Positions 1 to 10,370 of a DNA stretch of 64,000 nt are shown one piece after another (position 1 is the first letter of the stretch; every line of letters starts with the position of its first letter). Source of the stretch: Ruminococcus sp. (GTDB lineage: Bacteria; Bacillota; Clostridia; Oscillospirales; Ruminococcaceae). The DNA lies in assembly GCF_024692365.1 (NCBI RefSeq), contig NZ_JAILMR010000130.1, positions 1 to 64,000 on the forward strand. Direction: 5' to 3'. A program made the translations under genes and the position numbers. The notes below the pieces were generated by a model. That model saw only the letters and a list, made by a program, of their open reading frames with translations. It made no database searches and was not told where the DNA came from.

Positions 1-735
1 GAGTGTTTCGCCTATCAGCACTGCATCAGCTCCGCCCTCTCGTACAGCTTTCATATCTGCGTTGGTGTTTATGCCGCTCTCGGATACGAACACGGCACCG
101 TCGGGAGCGTAGGGTCTCAGCTTTGAAGCTGTCGCAAGGTCTACCTCAAAGGTTTTGAGATTGCGGTTGTTAACACCGATGACCATGTCCTCACGGTCAA
201 GAGCGTAGCACTGCATCTCTTCTACTGTGTGCATCTCACCCAGTACGCTGAGCCCCAGTGTCTTAGCCAGCTTGAAAAGCCTGTCAAAATCAGGTATATC
301 CAGCACTGCCGCTATCAGCAGTACAGCATCTGCACCCAGGGCGGCAGCTTCAAATATCTGGTATTCATCAAAGATGAAATCCTTGCGCAGTATCGGGATA
401 TTCACAGCCTTGCGAATATCAGCAAGATATTGCGAACTGCCCTGAAAATAATGTTCTTCTGTAAGACAGCTTATTGCATTCGCGCCCGCCGCTTCGTACT
501 CTTTTGCAAAGTCCACAGGACGGAAATCCTCTCTTATCAGACCCTTAGAGGGTGAAGCTTTCTTCACTTCGCATATGCAGGAGAGCGTATCCTTTTTCAG
601 TGCCTTTTCAAGTGATAGGGGAGTGCGCTCTGTCAGCTGTATCTCAGCTCTGCGGCGCATCTTGTTCAGGGGACAGTGCTCCATTTCGTGCCTCAGCTGA
701 ATCCTGCGCTGAGCAACTATATCATCAAGTATCAT
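1..735 (-). CDS. trpC: Indole-3-glycerol phosphate synthase (partial, runs off left edge)
   Basis: Manual minus-strand translation MILDDIVAQRRIQLRHEME...SPSKGLIREDF...VFVSESGI; adjacent to trpGD. Confidence 0.93.
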   Translation of the reverse strand, partial: MILDDIVAQRRIQLRHEMEHCPLNKMRRRAEIQLTERTPLSLEKALKKDTLSCICEVKKASPSKGLIREDFRPVDFAKEYEAAGANAISCLTEEHYFQGSSQYLADIRKAVNIPILRKDFIFDEYQIFEAAALGADAVLLIAAVLDIPDFDRLFKLAKTLGLSVLGEMHTVEEMQCYALDREDMVIGVNNRNLKTFEVDLATASKLRPYAPDGAVFVSESGINTNADMKAVREGGADAVLIGETL

Positions 736-739
736 ATAT

Positions 740-2374
740 TTATCCTCTGTTTGTAAACTCGATCAGCTTGTTCAGCTGTGCCAGTGCCGCACCGCTGTCG
801 ATGGCTTCGCGTGCCATTCTTACACCTGCTTCGATGTTGTTTGCTTTGCCGCAGGCATAAAGCGCAGCACCTGAATTGAACAGTACGATATCTCTCTTAG
901 CGCCCTGTATCTCGCCCTTGAGTATGCCAAGTGTGATGGAAGCATTCTCCAGAGCGTCACCGCCGACGATATCAGATTTTTTAGCAGTAGTCAAACCAAC
1001 GTCTTCTGGTGAAAGTGTGAATCTTGTTATCTGACCGTTGTCTATCTCAGCGAAATATGTGGGAGCGGATATAGATATCTCATCAAGACCGTCACTGCCG
1101 TAAACTACCAGCGAGTGCTTAACACCCAGATTTTTCAGAACGTTTGCAACGATGTCGATAAGTCTTTCCTCGTAAACACCGATAACGTTGTATTCAGCAT
1201 TTGCGGGGTTAGCAAGAGGTCCGAGGATATTGAAAACTGTTCTGATACCGCTCTGTGCTCTTACAGGTCCCACGAATCTCATAGCCTTGTGATAGCTCTG
1301 TGCAAAGAGGAAGCATACGCCGACTTCATCTATGCAGGCAGCAGCCTTTTCGGGGGTTGAAGCTATCTTTACGCCGAGAGCTTCCAGTACATCAGCCGCA
1401 CCGCTTCTTGAAGAAACGCTTCTGTTGCCGTGCTTTGCCACAGCCTGTCCGCAGGCAGATACCACAAAGGAAGAAGTAGTGGAGATATTGAAGCTCTGAG
1501 CCAGGTCTCCGCCTGTGCCGACTATTTCAAGTACCTCGCTGTTGTGAGGAACTTTAGCCATCTTGTCTCTCATACCCTGAGCACAGCCTGTTATCTCGTC
1601 GATGGTCTCAACGTTCATTCTCATAGCAGTCAGCAGAGCGGCTGTCTGTGCGTTTGTAGCACGGTCGCCCATGATTATGTCGATAGCATCTCTTGCTTCC
1701 TCGCGGGTAAGGTGCTGACCGTCAACAACTTTAGAAATGTAAGACTTCAGTTCTGTTCTTTCGGAATCGGGAAGAACGTTGACCTGTGGTCCTGTGACCT
1801 CGATGCCTGCTATCCTAAGGAAGTTTGCGATTATAGCAGAGCCGTATTCCGTGAGTATGCTCTCGGGATGGAACTGTACGCCGTAGGTAGGGTGCTCGCG
1901 GTGTTTCAGTGCCATTATCTGACCTCTGTCATCTGTGCCGATAACTTCAAGGCAGTCGGGGAGAGTTTCTTTCTCAACTATCAGTGAGTGATATCTTGCA
2001 GCGTCCACCTTGTTTTTCAGACCCTTGAATATTGGCTGATCGTTGTCGATATCTATGGAAGTCTGCTTGCCGTGCATCTGTTCAGCTGCATGGATTATGT
2101 GTCCTCCGAAAGCTTCGGCTATGGACTGATGACCCAGGCATACTCCGAAGATAGGGAGCTTTCCGCTGAAATGTCTTATAGCCTCAACGGAGATACCTGC
2201 GTCCTTGGGATAGCAGGGTCCGGGAGATACTACCAGCGCCTGAGGGTCGAGCTTTTCGATCTCCTCAATGGTTATCTCATCGTTGCGTACTACCTTGATA
2301 TCGGGGTTAAGTACACCGATAGCCTGATAAAGATTGTATGTGAAACTGTCGTAATTATCTATCAAAAGTATCAT
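740..2374 (-). CDS. trpGD: Anthranilate synthase component II / anthranilate phosphoribosyltransferase fusion
   Basis: N-term GATase (DNYDSFTYNL, GVCLGHQSI, GVQFHPES) continuous with TrpD (VGTGGDLAQSFNIST, KHGNRSVSSRSGAADVLEALG). Confidence 0.95.
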   Translation of the reverse strand: MILLIDNYDSFTYNLYQAIGVLNPDIKVVRNDEITIEEIEKLDPQALVVSPGPCYPKDAGISVEAIRHFSGKLPIFGVCLGHQSIAEAFGGHIIHAAEQMHGKQTSIDIDNDQPIFKGLKNKVDAARYHSLIVEKETLPDCLEVIGTDDRGQIMALKHREHPTYGVQFHPESILTEYGSAIIANFLRIAGIEVTGPQVNVLPDSERTELKSYISKVVDGQHLTREEARDAIDIIMGDRATNAQTAALLTAMRMNVETIDEITGCAQGMRDKMAKVPHNSEVLEIVGTGGDLAQSFNISTTSSFVVSACGQAVAKHGNRSVSSRSGAADVLEALGVKIASTPEKAAACIDEVGVCFLFAQSYHKAMRFVGPVRAQSGIRTVFNILGPLANPANAEYNVIGVYEERLIDIVANVLKNLGVKHSLVVYGSDGLDEISISAPTYFAEIDNGQITRFTLSPEDVGLTTAKKSDIVGGDALENASITLGILKGEIQGAKRDIVLFNSGAALYACGKANNIEAGVRMAREAIDSGAALAQLNKLIEFTNRG

Positions 2375-2392
2375 TTTAATTTACCCCCGTCC

Positions 2393-3883
2393 TTACAGTC
2401 TTGCCGCTTCCTTGACAGCATTTATAACCGCAAGAGCCTTGTTGCAGCTCTCTTCATATTCGTTTTCGGGAACAGAATCTGCGACTACGCCGCCGCCTGC
2501 CTGTACATAAGCCTTGTTGTTCTTGAAAAGTACCGTTCTGATAGCTATGCAGGTATCCAGTGAACCGTCAAATGCAAGATATCCGACTGTTCCGCCGTAC
2601 AGACAGCGCTTTGTGGTCTCCATCTCGTCGATTATTTCCATAGCCCTCACCTTGGGTGCGCCCGAAAGGGTACCAGCGGGCAGTACAGCCATCAGCGCGT
2701 CAAGAGGTTTCTTGTCCTCTCTGAGCTTGCCCTTAACATTAGATACTATATGCATTACCTTTGAGTATCTCTCAACCACCATCAGGTCGGTAACTTCAAC
2801 GCTTCCGAATTCGCTCACCTTGCCGATGTCGTTTCTGCCAAGGTCAACAAGCATTGTGTGCTCGGCTCTTTCTTTGGGGTCGTTGATGAGGCGCTGTTCG
2901 TTCATGATGTCCTCATCGTGGGTAGCACCGCGCTTTATAGTGCCTGCGATTGGTCTTGTGACTACTGTTCCTTTTTCAACGCTTACCAGCATTTCGGGAG
3001 AAGCACCTGCAAAAGCGTAATCTGCGTGCTTGAAGTAGAACAGATAGGGTGAGGGATTTGTTGAGCGAAGCATTCTGTAAACATCGAAGCTGTCGGGCGG
3101 GTTGTCCATCTCAAATCTCTGTGATGGAACTATCTGGAAGATATCGCCGTCCTTGATGTACTCCTTGGCCTTGCGTACATTTTCAAGGTACTGCTCCTTG
3201 CTTATATTTGACCTTACCTCGATATCATCGGGCATGGGCTTTCTCTTTTTGATTTCGGGCTGATAGCTCTTCAGTGCAACTACTATATCAAGAGCGGTCT
3301 GCTCGCAGGCAGCGTATTTGGCATCGATATCATCTGTGGAATTGATGTTGAGTATGATAACTGCCTTGTTGCTCAGGTGATCGTATGCCACCAGCTTTTC
3401 AAACATAAACAGATCTGCGTCAGCCATTCCGAGATCGTCATTGGGGATATTTGTAAGCTTCTTTTCAAAGTATCTTACCATATCGTAGGCGAAATATCCC
3501 ATCAGACCGCCTGTCAGCTTAGGATAGCTCTCAAATCTCGGGGACTTGTGCTCCTCGATGACCTTGGAAAGGAAACCGATAGGATCATCGGTATTTACTT
3601 CTACGGGAGCTTTGCCTGCCTGTTTGATAGTCATAACGCCGTTTCTCAGTTCGTATTCAGCCTTGGGATCAATGCCCACGTAGGAATATCTTCCCCACTT
3701 ATCCTTGTTGTCTACCGATTCAAGTATGAAGCAGTCCTCATACAGTTCGTGCAGGCAATTGAACAGTTGTATCGGAGTGCAGCTGTCCATCAGCAGTTCA
3801 TAGAAAACAGGAACTGTTTTGTAGCTCTCCAGATATTTTTTTACGTCTTCAAGATTCGGATACAGCATAGTGATTACCTCCAT
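2393..3883 (-). CDS. trpE: Anthranilate synthase component I
   Basis: Chorismate-binding motifs IKDGDIFQIVPSQR, RPIAGTIKRG, LVDLGRNDIGKV, GTLSGAPKVRAMEIIDE. Confidence 0.95.
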   Translation of the reverse strand: MEVITMLYPNLEDVKKYLESYKTVPVFYELLMDSCTPIQLFNCLHELYEDCFILESVDNKDKWGRYSYVGIDPKAEYELRNGVMTIKQAGKAPVEVNTDDPIGFLSKVIEEHKSPRFESYPKLTGGLMGYFAYDMVRYFEKKLTNIPNDDLGMADADLFMFEKLVAYDHLSNKAVIILNINSTDDIDAKYAACEQTALDIVVALKSYQPEIKKRKPMPDDIEVRSNISKEQYLENVRKAKEYIKDGDIFQIVPSQRFEMDNPPDSFDVYRMLRSTNPSPYLFYFKHADYAFAGASPEMLVSVEKGTVVTRPIAGTIKRGATHDEDIMNEQRLINDPKERAEHTMLVDLGRNDIGKVSEFGSVEVTDLMVVERYSKVMHIVSNVKGKLREDKKPLDALMAVLPAGTLSGAPKVRAMEIIDEMETTKRCLYGGTVGYLAFDGSLDTCIAIRTVLFKNNKAYVQAGGGVVADSVPENEYEESCNKALAVINAVKEAARL

Positions 3884-3909
3884 TGTTTAATATCCCAAAG
3901 CAAAAACGG

Positions 3910-4200
3910 CAATAAAAAAAGCCCCATCATCACACATGACTTCAGTCATGGGACGATAGAACCGTGGTGCCACCCATTTTCCCGACAAAAAACTGTCGGC
4001 TCACAAGGTACGCACTCTTCGGAATGACCTAGAGATCAATACCCCTCCGCACTAACGTAGGGAACACGGCAGGAGATACTCGTAAAAACTTTCGCTCCGC
4101 TCCTCACAAATCCATTCACTGTATGCCCTTGTACTGTCTCACACCGACCGACAGCTCTCTGAAACGCCCTCAAACAGTTACTTACTTTTGCTCACAGGAT
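3910..4200 (-). promoter_or_regulatory. T-box leader (Trp-specific) upstream of trpE
   Basis: Minus strand has T-box core GGGTGGCACCACGGTTC (3959-3975), AGAGAGCTGTCGG stem I segment, specifier-like GAATGGATTTG with UGG, and a 3' hairpin followed by poly-T. Confidence 0.88.
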
Positions 4201-4306
4201 TTCGCATATCAAATTTTCTGTTTTGCATTATATTACTTTTTTGGTCATTTGTCAAGGGGTTTTGAGAAATTTACCATGTTAACTTTTTGTGAACGCTGTT
4301 GAAGAG

Positions 4307-4722
4307 TATGCCAAGGAAGAGAGCTTTATCTCCCGCAAGATAAAGAAGCTATAAACCAATTTACAACCAAGAAAGATAATGCAGCGGATAAAAACTGCCT
4401 ACTAAAGCTAAAAAAGCCCCGCAACAAATATCGCCGGGCTTTCGTTAGTATGTTTGTCTCTCTGTCTTCGATTTGTTTAACCTTAATAACAGTACGACCC
4501 TTGTCATGGAAAAAGTGGTATAGTTCGGTACACGCTCGTATGTTTTGTTATTGCCCGCGCGTTTTTGGTATGAGTTCGTTTCGCTTTTAAACCTTAATCT
4601 GCATTTTAGTTTTGCACATTGATGATTGAGGGACTCCGCCAACAGTCAACAAAGTTGACTGTGCAAACATCCTCGCAAGCCTTTCGCGAAAGGCTTGACC
4701 CAAAGCTCTCTTCCTTGGCATA
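4307..4722. repeat. 416-bp segment bounded by perfect 21-bp inverted repeats
   Basis: tatgccaaggaagagagcttt (4307-4327) and aaagctctcttccttggcata (4702-4722) are exact reverse complements; internal perfect hairpins at 4642-4662 and 4676-4697. Confidence 0.7.
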
Positions 4723-4821
4723 TCTTTCACAATGCTGAAAAAAATTCATAAATCACTTGCAAATCTTCAGAAAATGAGTTATAATAAATAACAGTATTTT
4801 TTATCAATGAAAGGACAGATC

Positions 4822-6129
4822 ATGAAGTTTTATACAAACAAAAAGTACCAGACTATTGCAGTATATGCGGCGGTTGTGATTGCCGTTAATGTACTTCTGG
4901 TGCTGGCACTGAATAATATTTCGGATATACTCGACAGTATCTACAACATTTTTGTAGTCTTGCAGCCAGTGACCTGGGGCTTGATTATCGCGTTTCTCAC
5001 CAACCCGCTTATGGTGCGGACAAGCCGTCTGATAGGGAAACTCTACAAGACTGAGGAACAGAAACGCAAGTCTGCCGGATTCATAAAGGCGGTATCGGTC
5101 ATTATAACCGAGTTGATTTTCCTTGGTATAGTGACAGGTATCGTTGCAATAGTTGTCCCCGAACTTATTAAATCCGTTATGGAGATCTTTGATAATGCAG
5201 GCTCCATAGCTGAGAGCATTCAGAAGTGGATAAACAAGGTGTTCCGCAACTATCCTGCCCTTGAAACTGCGGCAACAAAGTGGCTGTCCGATTTCAATAC
5301 CGATGTGGGCACGATCTACGACAAGCTGAAACCTATGCTTGAAAATATCCTTTCGGGTGCATGGGGAATTGTCACCGTTGTCAAGAACTTCCTGCTGGGT
5401 CTTATAGTTTCGGTCTATATGCTTTGCAGCAAGGAAAAGCTTCTGGCACAGTTCAAAAAGATAATCATAGCCATAACCAAAAAGCGCACCTGCGAAAAGG
5501 TGATGGCAGGTTTCGAGCAGGCAAACACTGTATTTTCAGGCTTTATCACAGGCAAGATAATCGACTCGATAATTATCGGTCTGATATGCTTCATCGGTCT
5601 TACGATAATGAGTATGCCCTATGCTACGATGATCAGCGTTATGATTGGTGTTACGAATATCATACCTTTCTTTGGTCCTCTGATCGGTGCTATCCCCACA
5701 GGTCTGCTGATACTCCTTATCGAACCGCATAAATGTATAATCTTCATCATCTTCATCATAGTACTCCAGCAGTTTGACGGTAATATCCTTGGTCCTAAGA
5801 TTTTGGGAGATTCCACAGGTCTCCCGGGTTTCTGGGTACTGATGTCCCTGCTTCTTTTCGGAGGAATATTCGGATTCGGCGGAATGATTCTTGCAGTGCC
5901 GACTACCGCGCTTCTGTACAGCTTCATAAGAGGATCGGTTGAGGAAAAACTCCGCAAGAAGAAACTTCCTACAAGCACCGAATACTATATGAACGATGTT
6001 CAGCATCTCTATAAAAAGCCCCCCGAGCGCACGCCGCTCACTGCTGAGGAACTTCTCGCACTTGATATCCCGTCAATTGACGAGGTCAACGAAGTTGAAA
6101 AGGTAACACATGAGGAAACCGAAGCATAA
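4822..6129 (+). CDS. AI-2E family transporter (membrane permease)
   Basis: MKFYTNKKYQ... multi-TM; FFGPLIGAIPTG, GPKILGDSTGLPGFWVLMSLLLFGGIFG motifs; GAAAGG RBS upstream of 4822. Confidence 0.88.
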   Translation: MKFYTNKKYQTIAVYAAVVIAVNVLLVLALNNISDILDSIYNIFVVLQPVTWGLIIAFLTNPLMVRTSRLIGKLYKTEEQKRKSAGFIKAVSVIITELIFLGIVTGIVAIVVPELIKSVMEIFDNAGSIAESIQKWINKVFRNYPALETAATKWLSDFNTDVGTIYDKLKPMLENILSGAWGIVTVVKNFLLGLIVSVYMLCSKEKLLAQFKKIIIAITKKRTCEKVMAGFEQANTVFSGFITGKIIDSIIIGLICFIGLTIMSMPYATMISVMIGVTNIIPFFGPLIGAIPTGLLILLIEPHKCIIFIIFIIVLQQFDGNILGPKILGDSTGLPGFWVLMSLLLFGGIFGFGGMILAVPTTALLYSFIRGSVEEKLRKKKLPTSTEYYMNDVQHLYKKPPERTPLTAEELLALDIPSIDEVNEVEKVTHEETEA

Positions 6130-6238
6130 GAATAAAACACATCGTCGTTGTCTAAACAGACAGCGGCGATTTTTTTATGCATATTCGTTGCGTCACGAGC
6201 ATATCTATTTACCATGGACAAGCAAAGGAGTGATAGAT

Positions 6239-7138
6239 TTGCACGATATTACAGCCCTTAAAAATGCGCTGAAACTTCTGCCCGAACATCTGGCGGATAT
6301 GATCGATAAACTTCCGCGGGACGTAATTTCCAAAGTCTGTGAGTTACGTCTGCGTTCAGGTAGACCTCTCGCGCTGACAATGACGAACAGCACGATTATC
6401 CCGAATAAAGATGTTATCGTTACGCCGAAAGACATCGAACTCACTGTCGCGAGGGCTTTCAGGTACTCAATGCACAGCAGTACGGCACAGCTATGCGAGG
6501 GTTATGCGGCTTGTTGTAATGGTGTTCGGGTGGGTATCAGCGGAATGGCTTCGGAAGAATGCGGAAAGGTCATGAATGTCAGGGATATTTCTTCACTGAA
6601 TATCCGTATCCCACGGGAGATGAAAGGCTGTGCTGAGGATATATTTCGACGATTCATGTACGAATGTCCCATATCACTGCTGATAGCGGGCGAACCATCA
6701 TCTGGTAAAACTACGTTTCTGCGTGATCTTGCAAGATTATGCGGTGGAATTTACAGAACAGTCATAATCGACGAACGCAGTGAAATTGCAGCCATGGTAT
6801 CGGGAGTACCCACAAACGATGTAGGCATCATGACAGATGTTTTCGACCGTTACCCGCGCAAAGCCGCCGTTGAGACAGCAGTACGTGTGATGTCACCGCA
6901 GGTGCTTATCTGCGATGAGATAGGTTCTGCGGAGGATATTGCATCTCTCGAATACGCCTGTAATTCAGGGGTAAAGCTGATTGCAACCTGCCACTGCGGA
7001 AGTATTTCGGAGCTGTCAGAAAAGCCGAACATATCTAAGCTTCTGGCAGATGGAATTTTTGACACTGTACTTTTGCTTAAAGACCGTACTGTAAGGAAAA
7101 TCCGAAAAGCAGGTGAGCTTCTTTGCTTGGCACGATAG
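6239..7138 (+). CDS. spoIIIAA: Stage III sporulation protein AA (ATPase)
   Basis: Walker A GEPSSGKTTFLRD, DERSEIAA, first gene of spoIIIA operon; likely TTG start after AAAGGAG. Confidence 0.9.
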   Translation: MHDITALKNALKLLPEHLADMIDKLPRDVISKVCELRLRSGRPLALTMTNSTIIPNKDVIVTPKDIELTVARAFRYSMHSSTAQLCEGYAACCNGVRVGISGMASEECGKVMNVRDISSLNIRIPREMKGCAEDIFRRFMYECPISLLIAGEPSSGKTTFLRDLARLCGGIYRTVIIDERSEIAAMVSGVPTNDVGIMTDVFDRYPRKAAVETAVRVMSPQVLICDEIGSAEDIASLEYACNSGVKLIATCHCGSISELSEKPNISKLLADGIFDTVLLLKDRTVRKIRKAGELLCLAR

Positions 7139-7596
7139 GGTGCATACTTCTGACAGCGGCGGGTGCGGCGGCAGGCGAGAACGCGGCGTATCAGCTTAAA
7201 AAGCGGGAGGGCGAGCTTCGTGAATTAAACAGCCTTATGTCGCAGATAGATATTTATCTGACTTCATGCCGTCTTGACACCGCGGGGATATTTGAACGCA
7301 TCTCCGCCGAAAAGGGAAGCTATAATGCTCTATTTAAATTACGTGATGTTAATATTACCGAATGTGTAGCTTCTCGAATTCGGACAAGCGGACTTGAAAT
7401 GTGTGAGCCGTTTGCCGACCTTATAGAAAAATTCGGTCATACGGACTTAGAAGGTCAGCTTGCACAGAACGCATTGTTTAACGTGGAAGTCAGTGCCGCA
7501 CTTGAAAAGGCTCACACCGCAAGAGAAAAATACACAAGGATATACAGAGCGGCGGGGCTTTCCGTTGGAGTGACTGCCGCGCTGATACTGATATAG
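7123..7596 (+). CDS. spoIIIAB: Stage III sporulation protein AB
   Basis: Position in operon, length 157 aa, KKREGELRELNSLMSQIDIYL. Confidence 0.88.
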   Translation: MLGTIGCILLTAAGAAAGENAAYQLKKREGELRELNSLMSQIDIYLTSCRLDTAGIFERISAEKGSYNALFKLRDVNITECVASRIRTSGLEMCEPFADLIEKFGHTDLEGQLAQNALFNVEVSAALEKAHTAREKYTRIYRAAGLSVGVTAALILI

Positions 7597-7605
7597 GTGA
7601 AAATC

Positions 7606-7803
7606 ATGGAAATCGATCTCATATTCAAGATAGCCGCCGTGGGCATAATCGTGGCGGTGCTGAATCAGCTGCTGAAACGTGCCGAGCGGGACGAACAGGC
7701 GATGATGACAACACTTGCGGGGCTTGTTGTGGTGCTGATGATGGTTGTCAGCAAGATAGGGGAGCTTTTTGATACGATAAAAAGTATCTTCGGGCTTGGT
7801 TGA
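7606..7803 (+). CDS. spoIIIAC: Stage III sporulation protein AC
   Basis: About 65-aa two-TM protein, operon position. Confidence 0.88.
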   Translation: MEIDLIFKIAAVGIIVAVLNQLLKRAERDEQAMMTTLAGLVVVLMMVVSKIGELFDTIKSIFGLG

Positions 7804-8189
7804 TGAATATTGTTATAATATGCGCCTTTGCGGTGGTATCGGCGGTGATCTGCAAGACCGTCAGCAATGACCGCAGTATCGCCATTGTGCTGACCCTTGC
7901 CGCCTCTGCTGTGATATTCATGAAAGCCGTGGGTTCGCTTAGCAGCATTATTGCCGAGATGCGGTCGCTGTTTTTGGTACACAGCGGTACAGACCCTGAA
8001 TATATGCGTATACTGCTGAAAGGTTTGGGAATATGCTATATCACGAGTTTTGCATCAAGCATATGCCGTGACAGCGGAGAAGCGACTCTTGCGGAACAGA
8101 CGATTCTTGCAGGCAAAACCGCGCTTCTGCTTATCGCTCTGCCGATGCTGGAGACTTTGATAGGGATAGTAAAAACACTGCTTATGTGA
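7803..8189 (+). CDS. spoIIIAD: Stage III sporulation protein AD
   Basis: Multi-TM 129 aa, operon position. Confidence 0.87.
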   Translation: MNIVIICAFAVVSAVICKTVSNDRSIAIVLTLAASAVIFMKAVGSLSSIIAEMRSLFLVHSGTDPEYMRILLKGLGICYITSFASSICRDSGEATLAEQTILAGKTALLLIALPMLETLIGIVKTLLM

Positions 8190-8196
8190 GGTCAAA

Positions 8197-9324
8197 ATGA
8201 AAAGGATAATCACTGCTGTACTTGCTATGAGTTTGATGTTCATATTCTGTATTACTGCAAGTGCATCATCTGCCGAAAACGGTCTTGATCGTCTGAAAGA
8301 TGAGATAGATTCATCACTAAGTCGTGCCCTTGATGATAGCACCGCTGATGATATGGACGAGCTTGGTGTAACGCCCTCAGATGCGGCAAAGCTCGAAAAG
8401 CTTGATATGCGGACTTTCTTCGGGTGGCTGTGGGGGCGTTTCCGTGAAACGCTCTGCACTCCCGCGGTTATGCTGGGCAGGATACTTGCGGTGTCACTGT
8501 TGTATTCCGCCATGACTTTTCTCACCACTGAAAACCGAGAATTAGGCTCGACTTACGGGAATATCTGCGTTATTGCTGTGATAACCGTTATGGCTGACAC
8601 ATTATCGTCAAGCTTTTCTGCTTTGCAGGATTCGATAACCTGTATAAACAGATTCATGCTTACCTACATACCTGTATTTTCGGCGATATCAGCGGCAAGC
8701 GGCAACCCTGCGGCGGCGGGTGCATATAGTTCCTCAACTGTGCTTTTGTGCGAAGCGGCAGGGTTCATCGCATCGGGAGTGCTGATACCATTTATGAGCG
8801 CATTCATGGCGATAGCTGTGGTGTCGGCTTTGAACACCAGAGTTAAACTGTCGGGCGTGGCTGATGTGATACGCAGGCTGACGGTCTGGCTGCTTGCGGC
8901 GCTGATGCTTGTGTTTGTGGGACTTCTCACAATACAGGGCGTTACCTGTTCGGCGGCGGATTCAGTCGCCGCAAAGACGATTCGCTTTACAGCTTCAAGC
9001 TTTATACCTGTTATCGGAAGTTCGGTCTCGGACGCTTATCTTGCTGTTAAAAGCGGTGTGGGGGTGATCCGTGCGGCGGTGGGCGGATTTGGTATGATTG
9101 CGGTATTTCTGATCGCTCTGCGACCGTTTTTGATTCTGTTGTCGGTGCGGCTGACTTTATGGGCGGGCAGAATAGCAAATGATTTTCTTGGTCTGAGACC
9201 CACAGCCGAACTTTTGAGAACTATGGATTCGGTAATGGCTGTGGGCGGAAGTATCCTTATCGCGATAACATCTGCTTTTATCATCGCGACTGCGGCTGTA
9301 CTATCTTTTATGACTATGGGGTGA
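8197..9324 (+). CDS. spoIIIAE: Stage III sporulation protein AE
   Basis: 375 aa polytopic protein with signal segment, operon position. Confidence 0.88.
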   Translation: MKRIITAVLAMSLMFIFCITASASSAENGLDRLKDEIDSSLSRALDDSTADDMDELGVTPSDAAKLEKLDMRTFFGWLWGRFRETLCTPAVMLGRILAVSLLYSAMTFLTTENRELGSTYGNICVIAVITVMADTLSSSFSALQDSITCINRFMLTYIPVFSAISAASGNPAAAGAYSSSTVLLCEAAGFIASGVLIPFMSAFMAIAVVSALNTRVKLSGVADVIRRLTVWLLAALMLVFVGLLTIQGVTCSAADSVAAKTIRFTASSFIPVIGSSVSDAYLAVKSGVGVIRAAVGGFGMIAVFLIALRPFLILLSVRLTLWAGRIANDFLGLRPTAELLRTMDSVMAVGGSILIAITSAFIIATAAVLSFMTMG

Positions 9325-9328
9325 TGTA

Positions 9329-9835
9329 ATGAGTGAGATAAAATCTGCGATCAGTATAGCCTGTTTTATGGGCGTTATAGGAACGATCATCGACATGATC
9401 TCACCCTCGGGCGGAATGAAAAAGCACCTCATGTCCCTGCTCGGTCTGATAACTCTGCTGGCTGTGATATCGCCCTTTGTTTCATCGGGATTCAGGCTTT
9501 CTCTCGATGATATCGATTTGTCCGCTGACATCGAGATTGAAAAGATACATACCTCAGCTGATGTTAACGAGATCTTTCTTGAAGAAGCAAAACTCCGCTA
9601 TGATGAATATTTCACCGATCTGCTGAATAAGAATGATATCACAGATGCAGAGATAAATACAGAGCTGAGTTTTACGGCGGAAAATGAACTTGAAATAACG
9701 GCGGTAGATGTCAAGTTAGAAGACTTAGCATCAGCGCAAGATGCGGAAAAACTGATATCAGCAGAAGTCAGCGGGGCAGAGATAAGGATAGGAAAGGCAG
9801 AAGATGAAGATACAGCTTCAACAGTTGGCGGATAG
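9329..9835 (+). CDS. spoIIIAF: Stage III sporulation protein AF
   Basis: Two N-terminal TM segments then soluble domain, operon position. Confidence 0.82.
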   Translation: MSEIKSAISIACFMGVIGTIIDMISPSGGMKKHLMSLLGLITLLAVISPFVSSGFRLSLDDIDLSADIEIEKIHTSADVNEIFLEEAKLRYDEYFTDLLNKNDITDAEINTELSFTAENELEITAVDVKLEDLASAQDAEKLISAEVSGAEIRIGKAEDEDTASTVGG

Positions 9836-10349
9836 GTTCAGGCAAAGTCCGAACAGGCTGAAAATCGCGGTGGTGCTGGGGGCGGCGGGTATGCTGATGA
9901 TCATGCTTTCCGAACTTGTTCCCGAAAGCAAGGATAAGCCCGAAAAAGCTATGCCGCAGACCGAAACCACCGACAGCGACGATTTCAGGAAGCGCACCGA
10001 AAGGGAACTCAAAGAACTTCTTGAACAGATAGAGGGCGTTGGGGAGTGCGAGGTTATGATATCACTTGAAAGCAGTACCGAGTACATCTACGCCGAGAAT
10101 ATCAGCCGTTTTACCGAAGATAACGCCGACCGACGAAGCGAAAAGCTTGATGAGGATATCGTCATAACCGAAAACGGCGGGACAAGACAGCCGCTCATAA
10201 GAAAGGTCATCGACCCGCAGATAGGGGGAGTGGTCATCGTGTGTGAAGGAGGAGGGGACATCAGCATAAATGAACGTGTGCAGAAAGCAGTTTCGACCGC
10301 CCTAAACATTTCGTCAACCAGGGTTTGTGTGGAAGCTAAATGCAGATAG
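9804..10349 (+). CDS. spoIIIAG: Stage III sporulation protein AG
   Basis: Single TM, ELKELLEQIEGVGECEVMISLES, IGGVVIVCEGG. Confidence 0.87.
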   Translation: MKIQLQQLADRFRQSPNRLKIAVVLGAAGMLMIMLSELVPESKDKPEKAMPQTETTDSDDFRKRTERELKELLEQIEGVGECEVMISLESSTEYIYAENISRFTEDNADRRSEKLDEDIVITENGGTRQPLIRKVIDPQIGGVVIVCEGGGDISINERVQKAVSTALNISSTRVCVEAKCR

Positions 10350-10370
10350 ACGGAAAAGAGGTACATAATC

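Noticed and set aside
3377-4027. 216-aa plus-strand ORF
   Set aside because: Antisense to trpE and the T-box leader.
4445-4642. 65-aa minus-strand ORF within the inverted-repeat-bounded segment
   Set aside because: No RBS or recognisable motif; segment treated as a repeat element instead.
4822-6129. AI-2E family transporter as a LuxS/AI-2 quorum-sensing exporter
   Set aside because: The family name is historical; many members are ion or solute transporters and no luxS is seen here.
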